This document shows positions 47,433-59,084 of a stretch of 64,000 nt of DNA, piece by piece. A model generated the notes under the pieces. That model saw only the letters and a list, made by a program, of their open reading frames with translations. It made no database searches and was not told the DNA's origin. The stretch covers positions 124,001 to 188,000 of the forward strand of contig JACONQ010000014.1 in assembly GCA_014281115.1 (NCBI GenBank), given 5' to 3'. The translations under genes were made by a program, and so were the position numbers. Every line of letters starts with the position of its first letter. Positions within the stretch are counted from its first letter, which is position 1. Origin of the DNA: Laburnicola sp. R22_1. Its lineage: Eukaryota > Ascomycota > Dothideomycetes > Pleosporales > Didymosphaeriaceae.

Positions 47433-47642
47433 CTTCGGAACCTATCGGTATAAGACGCGTAATAAGCTAGCTGTAATAAGATATACACCAACTTTGCAAT
47501 ATTTTAGATTAGTATACCTTAAACTCTGTTGTGCAAACTATCAGCGTCCAGAGAGCCCCATTGCCTCTGTTCGGCTACATCTGCGGCGACCTGTACGGCC
47601 CAATTACCTATTCGCGTCGCGCATCCATCATCGGTCACAATT

Positions 47643-47819
47643 ATGTCGACCACAACCGATTTCTTAGGGCTTTATCACCAAGACGACGGTGATCCTCGAC
47701 AAGCCATCCGACTGGGCCGATTAGCTTATCTGTTAGATGCAAAAAGTCGTGAGATCTCGGCGTTTTTCGCTTTGTCCGCCGCCCCACCCAATTCTTATAG
47801 AAAGCTCAGCAGCTTGTAA
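47643..47819 (+). CDS. hypothetical 58-residue ORF (right arm)
   Basis: Mirror of 41,969-42,145 with the same MSTTTDFLGLY start. An extra base just upstream (CCCAATTACC here, CCCATTACC on the left) moves the upstream extension to another frame. No function is proposed. Confidence 0.3.
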   Translation: MSTTTDFLGLYHQDDGDPRQAIRLGRLAYLLDAKSREISAFFALSAAPPNSYRKLSSL

Positions 47820-48631
47820 ATCGGCCCTATCTTAACGCTATTTTGACGCTATTTTAACGCTATTTGGTGAGTTATTTGCTATCCTACTCGGCCCCTTACG
47901 GCCGATCCTCGGTTTTTCTACGAAAAAGGCCGTGCAAATATAAAAATATAGAATAGATTTTTAAATAGGCCTTTATATTAAAAAGTGTAAATATAAAAAC
48001 TATTTAGAATAGTATAGTTTATACTTAAAAAATATTATCTTTTAATTTTAAAGACTTAAACTTTTACGTTTTTAAACACGTTTTAAAAGATTAATTATTA
48101 TAAAAAAACTAAAATTCTAAAATTATAGATAGAATCTTTCTTTATAACTTTAGTAAAGAAAGTTTTTAAAAATATTTAGTTATTAAAAAGTTATATAGCA
48201 TTAAAGTTCCTTATTTTCTTTAATTTTCCTAGTAAATAGCGATCGTTGCGCGAACATGGGTGTCCGAGGTCCCGCTGCGCGCCCGCTGAGCGACCGGCGC
48301 GCGCACGGGCCACGTGACCCCCGGCCGGCTCAGCCGGATATCCACACCCACCCCCTTGAGCTCTCTGTGGACATCTTGCTCCCACCACACCCACCGCTGA
48401 GCCTGCGGCTGAGTTGCTGAGCCTGAGGCCAGATTGCTCCGTATCATCATGCGCGCCGCTCGCCCATTGGCCTGTCTGCTTGCGGCGGTGCTGCTTACCT
48501 AAGGCACCTGTCCGGATCCTTGGTAACATATGTCCCTCTGTGGTATGGCGCGCTGAGTGCTGGCCTGTTGACGTATACACTGTGTTGCTGCTGCTGCTCA
48601 TAAGACTGTATATAGGGAGGGAGAGAGGGAA
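47820..48631. other. AT-rich tract and Crypton 5' region (right arm)
   Basis: Mirror of 41,158-41,968: three spaced AACGCTATTT motifs, an AT-rich 280-bp tract, the GC-rich Crypton upstream region and a TATATA box near 48,608-48,615. No gene was seen. Confidence 0.4.
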
Positions 48632-51065
48632 GTGAAGGGAAGCGCCGCCAGATTATCCTCAAGCCCAGGCTCAAGCTCAATCTCAAACCCTAACTGCTAC
48701 CTACCTATCTGCCTGCCCACCTCTGCGGCTGCACGCCGTCGGTCAGGGCGACGTCTTGAGTCTATAGGTCCACCGCAACGCTACCAGCGCGGCCAGCGCG
48801 CAGACATCAACATCGCGAACAAGGCAGAGCTGCGCGCCAACGCCCACCATATTCTAGCTACAATACGCGAACAGCAGCCGGAGAACACGCGCCAGGTCTA
48901 TGCTCCAAAGCAGAAAGAATTTAAGGTATTTACCAGCGCGTTATACCGTCTTCTATGCGCGCACCTGCTCGCTAACCATGCGTCCCTAGGCATTCTGTAA
49001 GCAGAAGCAGTACTGCGACGGCGACACAGTGACTAAGGACAAGCTACTGCTCTTTCTAGTAGAAGAGGTCACTAGCAGACCTCTGAGAGCGAAGTCTCGC
49101 AAGGTAGGCGGCGACGTCCCGCAGGACCAGACTCGCCTTAGCTGGCGCTCTGTTCGCGCGTACGTCACAGCCATCACAGACCTCTAGAGGGGGCAGAAGG
49201 CGCTGGGGATGAACAGCCACGCGTCGCCGCGCGTGGACAACGCGAGGGAGTACCTTAGGTCTCTGCAGCGCAGAGACGCCCGCCGCGATCGAGAGCAGTA
49301 CGCTGACAAGGGCAGGGACACGCTGCTAGACGGCTATACAGAGGGTGAGTTCGAGCGCCTCTGCAGCGAGCTCTGGTCCCACGGCGCCGCGGCTGAAAGC
49401 GCAGGCTCGTCGTCGGCTGCCTCGTCTGTCGAGTGCACTTCCGTACCCTTGTGGATATCCTACTTGGCCACTACATGCTCACACGCGGAGGCGACCGCCG
49501 CTCTGCAGAGATATCAGACCTGTTCACCTTCGAGTTTAACGGCGAGGGCCCTACACGCTGCATGCCCTTGATCTTTACTACGCGCGCAAGCAAGCAGAAC
49601 TAGTATAGGTGGCTTGAGACGATTGGCGCTCTGCGGCATAGGAAGCCGCTGCTTTGCGTGCTTAGTAGTCTGGCCTTCTACCTGCTCTACTGATGGGACC
49701 TAGGCCAGGAGGCCTTCCCTGACCTCAGCCAGCGGTCTGCGTGGTACAGCATCCGGCTCATCAAGTCTAGCACAAGCGATCCTACGGCAGAGATCTCCTA
49801 CAACTCGCAGCGAGACTGGGTCGCGCGCGCCTACGGGTACGCAGGCATCTGCTCGCAGAAGAAGACCCACCTTGGACGGAGCGCAGGCGCTAAGCTGGCT
49901 GAGCTGAAAGGGATCAGTGAAGACCAGATCCGGCGCGCTGGCAGGTGGAACCAGGAGCAGATGGTAGGCTGCTACCTTAACGCCCTGCCGCGCAAGTTCA
50001 TGAGGACAATGGCCGGCCACCCGCCGCAGCTGGGCTGCTTTAACATTCCTCGCGCTGGCGTCGCGCCGCCGGCCGAGCTCCTGTCTCTTATCTGGCCGCA
50101 GCTAGACGCGTGGAAGGGCCGCTTTGGTCCTCAGCCAGGGCAGGTTAACGACCTTGCTGCTGCAGGCCTCACAGACCTGCTCTTCTACCTCAGAGAGGTG
50201 GTCCTCCAGGACTCGGTAGCCATGCGGCGTCAATTCCCCAGCCACCCTGTGTGGGACCACCCTGCCTTCCGGCATCCAGCGTACGCGGCCTTCGCGCAGG
50301 ACGTCGAGGCATCGCTCGATCCAGAGGCAGCGCCTAGTCGCCTGTCGGTCCTGTATCAAGCCATCCCTCTGCTCGCCGACCAGCTGCAGGCGCTAGACGC
50401 TCGCAGCGGAGCAGCGCGTAGAAGAGCTCAAGCAGTCTATCGGCCAGCTGCTCGCGCTGCAGAGCACGCAGTCACTACAGCTGCAGACCCTAACGTCTGG
50501 CAACCTTGTATTCCGGCTAGAGGCGTCTCAGATGCCTGGCACCCTCCAGCCTTCACTGCCGCCGCCAGCAAACGGAGTCTCTAGCAAGAGCACGTCCGCT
50601 CAAGCCAGCATCGCGCCCACGCCCTCTGCAGACTCACCCCGCGTGTGCCCCGTACCAGCAGGCCCAGCGGCGCCAGCAACGCCAGACCTACCGCTAGAGC
50701 CAGCACCAAAGCATCGTATGTGCCGTGCAGTGCGGACGGTAGACAGCCTCTGGCGCGAGTGGACGGTAGGCCTGCAAGGCCAGCCCTCCATCACCGAGCT
50801 AGATCGACGTTGGGGGACCCTGTGGAGGGCTGGCCGGCACAGCGAGCAGCAGTGGTACTCGCTGCGGCTCGAGGTCATCAAGGAGATCCGAAGGATAGCC
50901 CAGACACGGAGGACGAGCGAGGACGCTGCCATGTGGCAGCTGAACCATCAGCAACCGCAGCAGAGGTGCTCGTTGGACCAGTTCTGCAAGCAGCTCAGGG
51001 CGGCCAGGAAGCGGGGCCACTGCCAGAAGGCAGCGCAGACAGCGCAGACATCACAGGCCGTGTAG
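48632..51065 (+). pseudogene. Crypton tyrosine recombinase with GCR1_C domain (right arm)
   Basis: Exon 1 to 48,925; intron 48,926-48,989 (GTATTT...GCTAACC...CCTAG, 64 bp); exon 2 from 48,990 (AFCKQKQYCDGD). Stops: TAG at 49,185-49,187 (expected Trp), TAG near 49,604 (expected Gln) and TGA near 49,693 (expected Arg). A one-base deletion lies near 49,437 and a frameshift near 50,400. Catalytic HLGR...GRW...Tyr is at about 49,870-49,980. Lesions are the same as in the left arm, so decay came before the duplication. The GCR1_C domain occupies about 50,720-51,020. Confidence 0.85.
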
Positions 51066-51863
51066 GCCCAGCGGAGGAGCAGTAGCATCTCGTATGTACG
51101 CTACCTATATGTTCAGTTTCTTCAAAGTACCCCATCGTACCGCCCCTGTGACGGTACGCCTGGGCAGAGCGCATCCGCAGTTCTAATATGCTATGGCTGC
51201 CTTGTAGCGCTGCAGTAGACCCTCCACGTCATATACTGCCTGGAAACAGGCTCTCCGGGCGGGTGGCGGAGGAGAAATGGCCCACGGAGCGTTGGGGGTG
51301 GACATGAGAGGATATTTGAAGCTGCTGAGCGCACGGTCCCTCTGGCCTGCGAAAATCCCGCTAAGCGGCTGAATCAGCCATACAAAGGTCCCTGTGGATA
51401 TACTATTGATAATCCGAACGCTGGTGCACCCCGCACAGCCACATATCTTGGCAATGAAACACGGGGTCTCGCATTAGCCCGGATCGGTGGTTCGCTTCCG
51501 CTGGAAGTACCAATCGGCGGAGCGGCGCTGCATGAAATCGCGCCCTGCAGCGCGCATAGGGCTGATGATGACTTCTTACAATCAGAGGGGGTCGCGAGGG
51601 TAGGATAAGGCTGGTCTACAAAAAGCCGGAGCGAAAAAGGCTCAATGTTGGCGCTGTGGGTAGGGAACTATGTTTTGCCACGACGCAAGGCGCTGTACAA
51701 ATCAGGCGCGGAGACAACGATGCGAACGTAAATTTAGGGAAAAAGTAGATTACCCACATCTGGGATTAGCTGCAGCGTATTATTTTCATAGAATTATTGC
51801 AATATTCGTTGTGCGCATAGGTTTTGCAGCTGCTGAAAGTCAAAGTACCGATGGTTTGTCCGG
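51066..51863. other. GC-normal spacer without a gene (right arm)
   Basis: Mirror of 37,926-38,723. No ORF with a recognisable motif; the 107-codon ORF at 51,670-51,993 overlaps the truncated kinase on the other strand and is judged a shadow. Confidence 0.4.
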
Positions 51864-52094
51864 TCACATGGGGTGTCCGGTAACCCAGGGACGGATGTTA
51901 TACTTTACAATACTAGGATGGGCTCCTAGCGCTTCCAGTATTTCCCGCTCAACGAAGAAGTTGTGTGCAATTTTCCGTGTCAGCCGTGTGTAGTCCGGGG
52001 ATTCTTTCCATACTTCAGCCGGATGCTTTACTATCAGGCCGGGCTGTACTGGGAAGATCGAGGAAGTCGAGCCTTGATGCGCTGGCGCGGCCAT
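51864..52094 (-). pseudogene. truncated protein-kinase N-lobe (right arm)
   Basis: Mirror of 37,695-37,925. The kinase pattern again stops at the KY codons, followed by TGTCCGGTCAC / TGTCCGGTAACCC motifs. Confidence 0.65.
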
Positions 52095-52671
52095 TAGTTG
52101 CCATTGGTCGAAATAACGTCCGTCCCGGGGTCGCGAAACGCCCGGTGTAGCGAGACAAACAACAGGTGCTTTGAGATCAAACAACTCTCGTCTTCTCAGC
52201 GCGTTGAAATTTGCTAAAGTCTCTTAATAATAAATTTCTACACCTACTCTAGACTGCTCTCGCCCTCGTGCATATAAAAATTACAGTAGCGTTGAGGCCT
52301 TCGCGCCTGGTCAAGTAGAGACTTCTTTTACGCACCGATATAGACCTACGCCGTACAGCACGACTACTGATAGCTATTCGTATCTTAGATAAGTAGAACA
52401 ACTCCGTTCACGCTTCTAAGTGCACCACGATAGTAAGAAGTCATCCTGGGCATTGTGGCGATTGTGGCGCGCAAATTCATGCTTGATTGCCACCCTGGTC
52501 GGTACTTTAGATTGAAGCGGCTTCCTAATCCGACTGGTGCGACGCCGACCCCGCACATCCCATACAATTAGCGTGTAAATTATTTTCCTTAGTAAGTTCT
52601 TGTGGCTGTTCTGGCGTGTGGCTGTTCAGGCTTGTGGATGTGCTGACACTCGCTTACGTAAATGTACGGCA
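52095..52671. promoter_or_regulatory. divergent intergenic region between kinase genes (right arm)
   Basis: Mirror of the 580-bp region at 37,118-37,694. No distinct regulatory site was identified. Confidence 0.4.
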
Positions 52672-53661
52672 ATGGCTTCTTACGTCCACATTCCTCACAC
52701 GCCGACATTCTCTCACGCCGACAATCCTCACACGCCGACAATCCTCACACGCCGACAATCCTCACACGCCGACAATCCTCACACGCCGACATATGCCACA
52801 CGCCCGCCGCAGCCCTCACACACCAGCACGCCCCGTAATATGCGCGTCGATCAGTCCCAAAAGGATTCTTCCATCGGTCCTAATATCAGGACAAAGAGGG
52901 ACTTGGCAAGCCTTTGTGAAGTTGAAGATAGTGTAACTGGCGCAATCATTCGATCAACCTTCACCTACGTCGATGATCAGGACGTAGCTTGGTTCGGTCA
53001 GGCACATGGAATAAGAAAGTATGATTTAGCCGTCGGAGACCTCACTCGACTTCTGAAACGGGTTCCAGACGAAAAGATTTATCCACTGAAGCCCGCGGGT
53101 ACGGCCGTTGTGTCAGAAGCAGTCCGGAAGAAGCTCTACATAAAACGCCCTAAACTGCTGTGCCTTGACAACAAAGAGGAAACGAAGCTCTTGCCCCGTT
53201 TGCTCCTCGAGGAAGCGGAAGTCTTACAGTATCTCAATCAACACCACCATCCAAATCTGATCAGATTCCATGGTTGTGTCGTCAATCGCGGTCGCATTAC
53301 TGGGATTGCCCTTGACAAGTACAAAGTTATATTGCGATATCGTTTTGAGGATGTTCCACATGATCTCGACATTGATGCTTGTATGGAAGGCATTCGTGCG
53401 GGTGTAAAGCATCTTCATTCCCATAGACTGGCACATAACGACCTCAACCCTACGAACATTGCCCTCAATAGCGATGACAACCCGGTTATATTCGATCTTG
53501 GATCTTGCAAAAAGTTTGGTGAGAAACTTCTCTCGGGAGGCACGCCTGGCTGGGTAGACGAGGATTACACCATATCTGCCCAACGCCATGATGAGTTGGC
53601 GATGGAGAAGATAGAAGCGTGGCTGGTGGCGGAGAAAGCCCAGAGAAGAGCACAGGCATGA
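52672..53661 (+). CDS. protein-kinase-like protein (right arm)
   Basis: Mirror copy of the 36,128-37,117 gene with the same predicted protein. Start choice ATG 52,672, with ATG 52,840 as the alternative downstream of the minisatellite. Kinase signs are YIKRPK, LLLEEAEVL, HNDLNPTN (about residue 255 from ATG 52,672) and DLGS (about residue 275). No stop or frameshift was seen. Non-canonical loops leave open whether it is active or a pseudokinase. Confidence 0.8.
   Translation: MASYVHIPHTPTFSHADNPHTPTILTRRQSSHADNPHTPTYATRPPQPSHTSTPRNMRVDQSQKDSSIGPNIRTKRDLASLCEVEDSVTGAIIRSTFTYVDDQDVAWFGQAHGIRKYDLAVGDLTRLLKRVPDEKIYPLKPAGTAVVSEAVRKKLYIKRPKLLCLDNKEETKLLPRLLLEEAEVLQYLNQHHHPNLIRFHGCVVNRGRITGIALDKYKVILRYRFEDVPHDLDIDACMEGIRAGVKHLHSHRLAHNDLNPTNIALNSDDNPVIFDLGSCKKFGEKLLSGGTPGWVDEDYTISAQRHDELAMEKIEAWLVAEKAQRRAQA
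52690..52793 (+). repeat. 17-bp minisatellite in the kinase N-terminus (right arm)
   Basis: Same six-unit array of CACACGCCGACAATCCT as in the left arm, with the same copy number, although such arrays usually change length quickly. Confidence 0.9.
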
Positions 53662-53720
53662 AGAGTTCAATTATGTACTAGCACTATGTTATTTGCATCG
53701 TTTATGCATCTGCCCAAAAC

Positions 53721-54002
53721 GTGCTTTCTGCGCTATTGACGCCCTCGCCCCCAAGATTATCATTCCAAAAGTTGTGTCTTGTGAGTTCGACGGTTATTCG
53801 GGTTCCAATCAGACGTCGCGCACGTTTCCCTCTTACAGTCCACTCTCCTAACTTCGGTTCGCGTTCGTCTGCGGCCTTGCTCATCGAATTCGACAATAAT
53901 TGTAGTAACTTGCGTGCACCTTACTCTAAGTTAGCGACTGATGTAAAAGACGTACGGGTGAAAGATACGCTGCTTACATTTGAAAAAGAGTGTTCGATCT
54001 AG
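53721..54002 (+). CDS. hypothetical ORF (right arm)
   Basis: A frame of 93 codons ending FEKECSI. It has one more C than the left arm in the TTTCCC run near 53,828, so its first third is in a different frame from the left version. Which arm carries the ancestral state is unknown. Low coding confidence. Confidence 0.25.
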   Translation: MLSALLTPSPPRLSFQKLCLVSSTVIRVPIRRRARFPLTVHSPNFGSRSSAALLIEFDNNCSNLRAPYSKLATDVKDVRVKDTLLTFEKECSI

Positions 54003-56154
54003 CAGGTTATTAATATTGCTAGTTGTTGAGTATGATGTAGAGTGCTCGGTGTTAAGGTGTAGGAGTTGGAGACTCAGCGCTTCAGCGTTCTTGGCATAGA
54101 GTGTGGGGTAAATGCTAAGCTTAGGGCAGCGCGGGCACCGTTAGTAGCAAAGGACACATTTCGGAACACACGCTGTGCGCTAATTACAGTTATATGGGAT
54201 AAGATATAGGAGACCTAGAATAAGTATATATACTACTAATAGTTCCTAGAGTACCTTAATTACTATAATAGCCTAATGGCTAAAGACCTCACTCTAGTCT
54301 TAAATACTAACCTAAGATAGTTTTAAGGTAGTAAATAGTTTTAAAAGCCTGTTTTGCTACCTAGTTTATAGTCTAGTAGCCTCTCTACCTTTAGCTAAAG
54401 TTTAGCTACACTAAATATTAATTATAACTCAGGCCTAACTTAGATAGAAGAAGAAATCCTTTTGGATAAGAGTTATAAACTGCCTCCACTTATTTGGTTT
54501 TTAAGTAGCCCTACTACGTTTAATTACTGCGTTTTTATTGTGTTACTAGCGCCTATATAATATTATATAATGTTATATTATGTATACGCTAAGCCCTAGG
54601 ACCTAGAGCGTATTAAAACTTTATTAACGTTTCTCCTCCTAGCTTTTAAGACGATAACTTATAATAATAATATCTTTAACTTACTTGCCCACCCACTATC
54701 TTATTAGATAATTAATTCTACCTTTTAACCATTTGCTATATTACTAGATAATAAACAACCTACTATACGTACGCACACTCTACTACTACTACTACTACTA
54801 CTACTATTACTATAATATATAATAAATTACACGCGCGCTCCCTACTCCTAATACTAAATAGTACTCTAACACTTTACTAGCCTTACTCTACTTATTACTT
54901 ATAAATATTCTATAGTATAAGCGCGTACCTATATATGCTCTATACCTCTAATAACTACTTCTTATATATTTCTTTATTTTAGCAAAACCTTAGGTATTTT
55001 AGATTGTGCTTAACCTTTCTTTTATTACTCTTACTCTATCGCTCTTAAATCTAATTAAATCTTGCCTTTTATTTTCTAAAAGTGCTCTAGTAATAATAAT
55101 TACTAGTATAGCTAAGCACTAAATAGCTAAACTAGTAGAGACAAAGCTATAAGTTAAAATCTATAGTCCCTAGAATATTTAGGTATTACTAAACGCTGTA
55201 ATAAGATAAACTAGCTATAGTAATCTATTTGCTATATAACTTATACTATACTACTATACATTTTATAGGAATAGTAGGCGTCTAACCTTTATAATACCTA
55301 TCCTATATATATCTATTATTAGTGTCTAGGTTATACTTCTTATTATTATATATTTTATTATTATTATATGTGGCGTTAAATTAACTACCTAGGGATAGCA
55401 CGACAAAGGCTTTCATCTTAAATAACATAACAAAAAAGCAGAGCCCCCTGCTTAGTAATTAAAAAAGCGTGAAAAGGTAGTATTATTATTATATATTTTA
55501 TTATTATTATCTAGCTTGTTATATATATATAGGCGCGTAACCGCCCGCCCTATAGAAAGTACGTTATTAGGTTAAGAAATAGCTATACTAAATTATAACC
55601 TTAAAGTCTTACGTAATAATTAAATATATTATATAGTAAATAGATAAATACTTAATATATCTAGTTGCAGATTTTTATACTTTGTACGTAGGTAACTACG
55701 TTATGTTATTATTATTAACTTTAGTACTATATACTATAGACTATAGTACAGCTTATAATTAACTCTATAAGGGGCTAGCTATTTTGCACATACTCTGTCC
55801 CTAAATAGTTACTAAACTAGTTTTATTACTTTACCTTAATTTATATTATTTTTTAATACACCTATAGCTTTCTTTTATAGCGTTACACTGTGTATAAAAT
55901 ATACGCGAAGTATTCTATAAAATAGAAGAAGAAATGTACCTAAGTACTCTTATAGTTAAAAAGGATAATAGGTTTAATATACTAGTGTAGTAGAAAGTTT
56001 ATTAAATATCTTACCTCTAATTTATATAGATTATAAAGGATATTCTAGTAGTATAGATTTTAGAGGTAGGTATTAAGCGCGTCTTTAACACTAGTAGGGA
56101 TGTAATTAGGAATTAAAGGCACAATCTTACTGGTTAAATAATTTAAAAAGTTAT
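54003..56154. other. AT-rich decayed DNA (right arm)
   Basis: Mirror of 33,641-35,600 plus the short GC-normal flank. It includes the (TAC)n microsatellite near 54,780-54,812 and the terminal element-X fragment near 55,374-55,474. No gene was seen. Confidence 0.5.
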
Positions 56155-57260
56155 ATGGCGTTAATTTATCTATCTAGGGGTAGGACGACAAAGGCTTTTA
56201 TCTTAAATAATATAATAAAAAAAGCAGAGCCCCCTACTTAGTAATTAAAAAGAGCGTAAGAAAGGTAATTATAAAAAAAGCGTGTTTAAACTACTAAGCG
56301 AGCTTAGTAGTCTTAGCGTAAGGCTCCTATAAGCAAATTTTTACAAAGAGGCTATAGTTAGAACTTTAGGAGAGGGATAAAACTTTAGCGCGATAATACT
56401 ATAAGCCATCCTTTCTTCGCTATTCTAATTATTATAAACTTACTATTTAGATTATTATAAATAATATAAGTTAATATTTACTATATTAATAGGTATATAC
56501 TATTTCTTATAAGTAGAATAAGAGTAATATATACTAGATGCACTATCGCTCTATTACTATATTAAGATTGTTTTTAACAAATCTCCTACTATCTCTTTAT
56601 ACTTCACTATCTATCTAGATATTAATATTATTTCTAAAGAAGTACTTACTATTACTAAAAGTATATACTAAAGATTTATACTACTACTATTAAAGTAGCT
56701 ATTAAAGTAACTATATTAGAGTTCTATTCTATCTATAAGCTTATCTAGCACGATAGATAGGTATACTTAACTATTTATAATGCTATCCTTATATACTAGT
56801 TAGGCTAGCAGCTAGTCTAGTTTATAAAGAATAGTAAGACTATATTCCTACTCTAGTAGACGTAATTACTCCTTATTAGTAATAGAATTATCTAGTAAGG
56901 GACGTAAAAAGAGAATAATAAGGTGTTTATTATTAAGCTATATAGTAGTAAGAGTATTATATAGATCTATAAGATCCTCTTAACTATTATTGCTATTAAG
57001 TTAGCTTATCTAGCGCGCGAGCGTAGATAACTAATAATAGTAGTAGTAATAAGCTAGGTATACTATATATAGCATACGTGAATTATATATTAGGACTAGA
57101 AACTTATAGGTATTAGGGTGTGTAAGTAAGTTTAAACTATTATTGCGTTATTAAGGTATTTAAAGTTAGTCTTTAATTAGAATTGGGTGCTATATATAGT
57201 AGAACATAATAACCTTCTCTCTTAATCTACTTAAACTTAAACTAAAAAAAAATTAAAAAA
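56155..57260 (+). repeat. repeat element X, copy 2 (right arm)
   Basis: Mirror of 32,532-33,640, with the same TAG-broken frame and the same terminal CTAAGC/GCAGAG motifs. Confidence 0.7.
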
Positions 57261-57599
57261 GGTATTTGGCAAGCCAATAAAAAAGTTATAATAGTTAAGT
57301 TTGCAATAGCTAATAAGCAATCTACAAAGTTATTAAATTCTAATATAGAGGAGAATAATTTAGGGGATACAGCACTATTAGATAAGGGGAACAATATTTA
57401 TAAGCTACTAGCTAATAAGAAGACTATTAAAACTATATAAGGTTTTAAGGTTTTAGATAGCAAGCTACTAACTTCTTTTTACTAAGAGCAGCTACTATAA
57501 AAGTAGTTAAGACATTAGCGCTACTACAATGTTAGCCATTATTATAATATAATAAATATATATATTAATAGAAAAACTCTCCTACAGTAATCTTAGCCA

Positions 57600-58196
57600 T
57601 ATTATAATTGGCGAGCTAAATATATATATTAATAGGACCTTGCTCTCCTACAGTAAATCTCCTCTATACTCCTGCTGCTGCCGCCGCCCTTACTCCTTAT
57701 TGTCCTTGTGCGCCCGCACGATCTTAACTATCGCTAGGAGCTTCTCCCGCTATAGCTGCGCGCGCGCGCTCTGGCAACGTATAAGAAATATCCACTCCTC
57801 CTCTAATAGACGCCTACTACTATATCTTAGCCTGTCCTCTAGCCTTGCCAGCAACGTAATAGTAAGGTGCTATTGTTTTCTTACAAAGGTTGCTGCATCT
57901 CTTCCTAGGTCTTTGTATAAAAGGATGGCCTGGCACTTAAGGATTTAGAGTTACGTGAAGATTATATATGGCCTAAATAGATTATTGGATGTAACCTCTA
58001 GGATAGTGTGATTATAATTAATTTGGTCCTCTAGCAGCCCTGCCTCTTGAACCTTATCTTGTAGTAGGTAGGCTAGATGGCTAATGTTGCCTAGCTAGTT
58101 GTCTATGCTGGTTTCGAATTCTCTGGCAGCTGTCTAACCGCGGGTATGAGACAACGCAATCTTAGGACGCTAGAAAGGTGTCGCGTCGCCGCACAT
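57600..58196 (-). pseudogene. unrecognised decayed gene (right arm)
   Basis: Mirror of 31,602-32,200, starting at ATG 58,196. The 3' end differs: here a second copy of the CTCTCCTACAGTAA segment follows an inserted TATATATATTAATAG stretch, while the left arm has an extra GGCGGCGGCAGCA segment. Confidence 0.45.
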
Positions 58197-58807
58197 AATA
58201 AAGAGGTATTTAGATTTAAAAGACTTAGTGTTGTGTAAGTTAAAGGTGAAGATTTGGTGTACTGGGCGTTACTAATATTGTAAGAGTAGGCAGACTTTAT
58301 ACGCTGTGCGTATGGCGAACTATAGTTGCGCTATAGCTGCTAGGTCGCGAGCGCGACAACTAAACTATGGTTAAGCGTCCTATCGCCCACACTACTCCTG
58401 CGGTTGCGACTCCGCGATCTACTGCGGCTCTCTAACAGTCCACTAGTTAAGAGATAAACATATAACTTAGTTATACTAGATAGTAGACTATCTATTAACT
58501 GCTATTAACAATACCGCCGTGCAAAACGTCGATAACGAAATTATTATTATTTTGTGTATATTTTATTACTACCACTGTGTGCTAGGTGCTAGGTTTTAGT
58601 GCCTCCTATTTTACTCCTCTCTATGTATAGTGCGAATTCGACCTTGGTTAGAATCTTAACACGACGAAGATCTTCAATATTAATAGCAAAATAGCGTTAA
58701 TTTTATTTTTATTTAGATCTTTTTTCTTATACACCTTTAAAGAGTAACTAAAGTTACTAATCTTATTACTATTAATTTTATATAATATAAGTTACGCAAC
58801 TCTAATA

Positions 58808-58972
58808 GGTACTTTAATATAATCTATACTTAGAAGTTTATATAATTTAACTTAACCTATACCTAAGGTCTATATAACCTAACCTAACCTATAACTAGGG
58901 TCTATGCAACCCTAACCTAACCTATACCTAGGGTCCATACGACTCTAACCTAACTCTATACCTAAGCTAGAT
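58808..58972. repeat. 33-bp minisatellite with CCTAA-like motifs (right arm)
   Basis: Mirror of 30,826-30,990, with the same graded decay of copies. Confidence 0.75.
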
Positions 58973-59084
58973 ACCCTAAACCTATTTAGTAGCCTAATAA
59001 TAATATATATAAAAGTTTAATATACAGAATTTTAGGTAAAAAAGTATAAAAAGTTTAAATTAAAATAGTTCATAAAAACCTATA

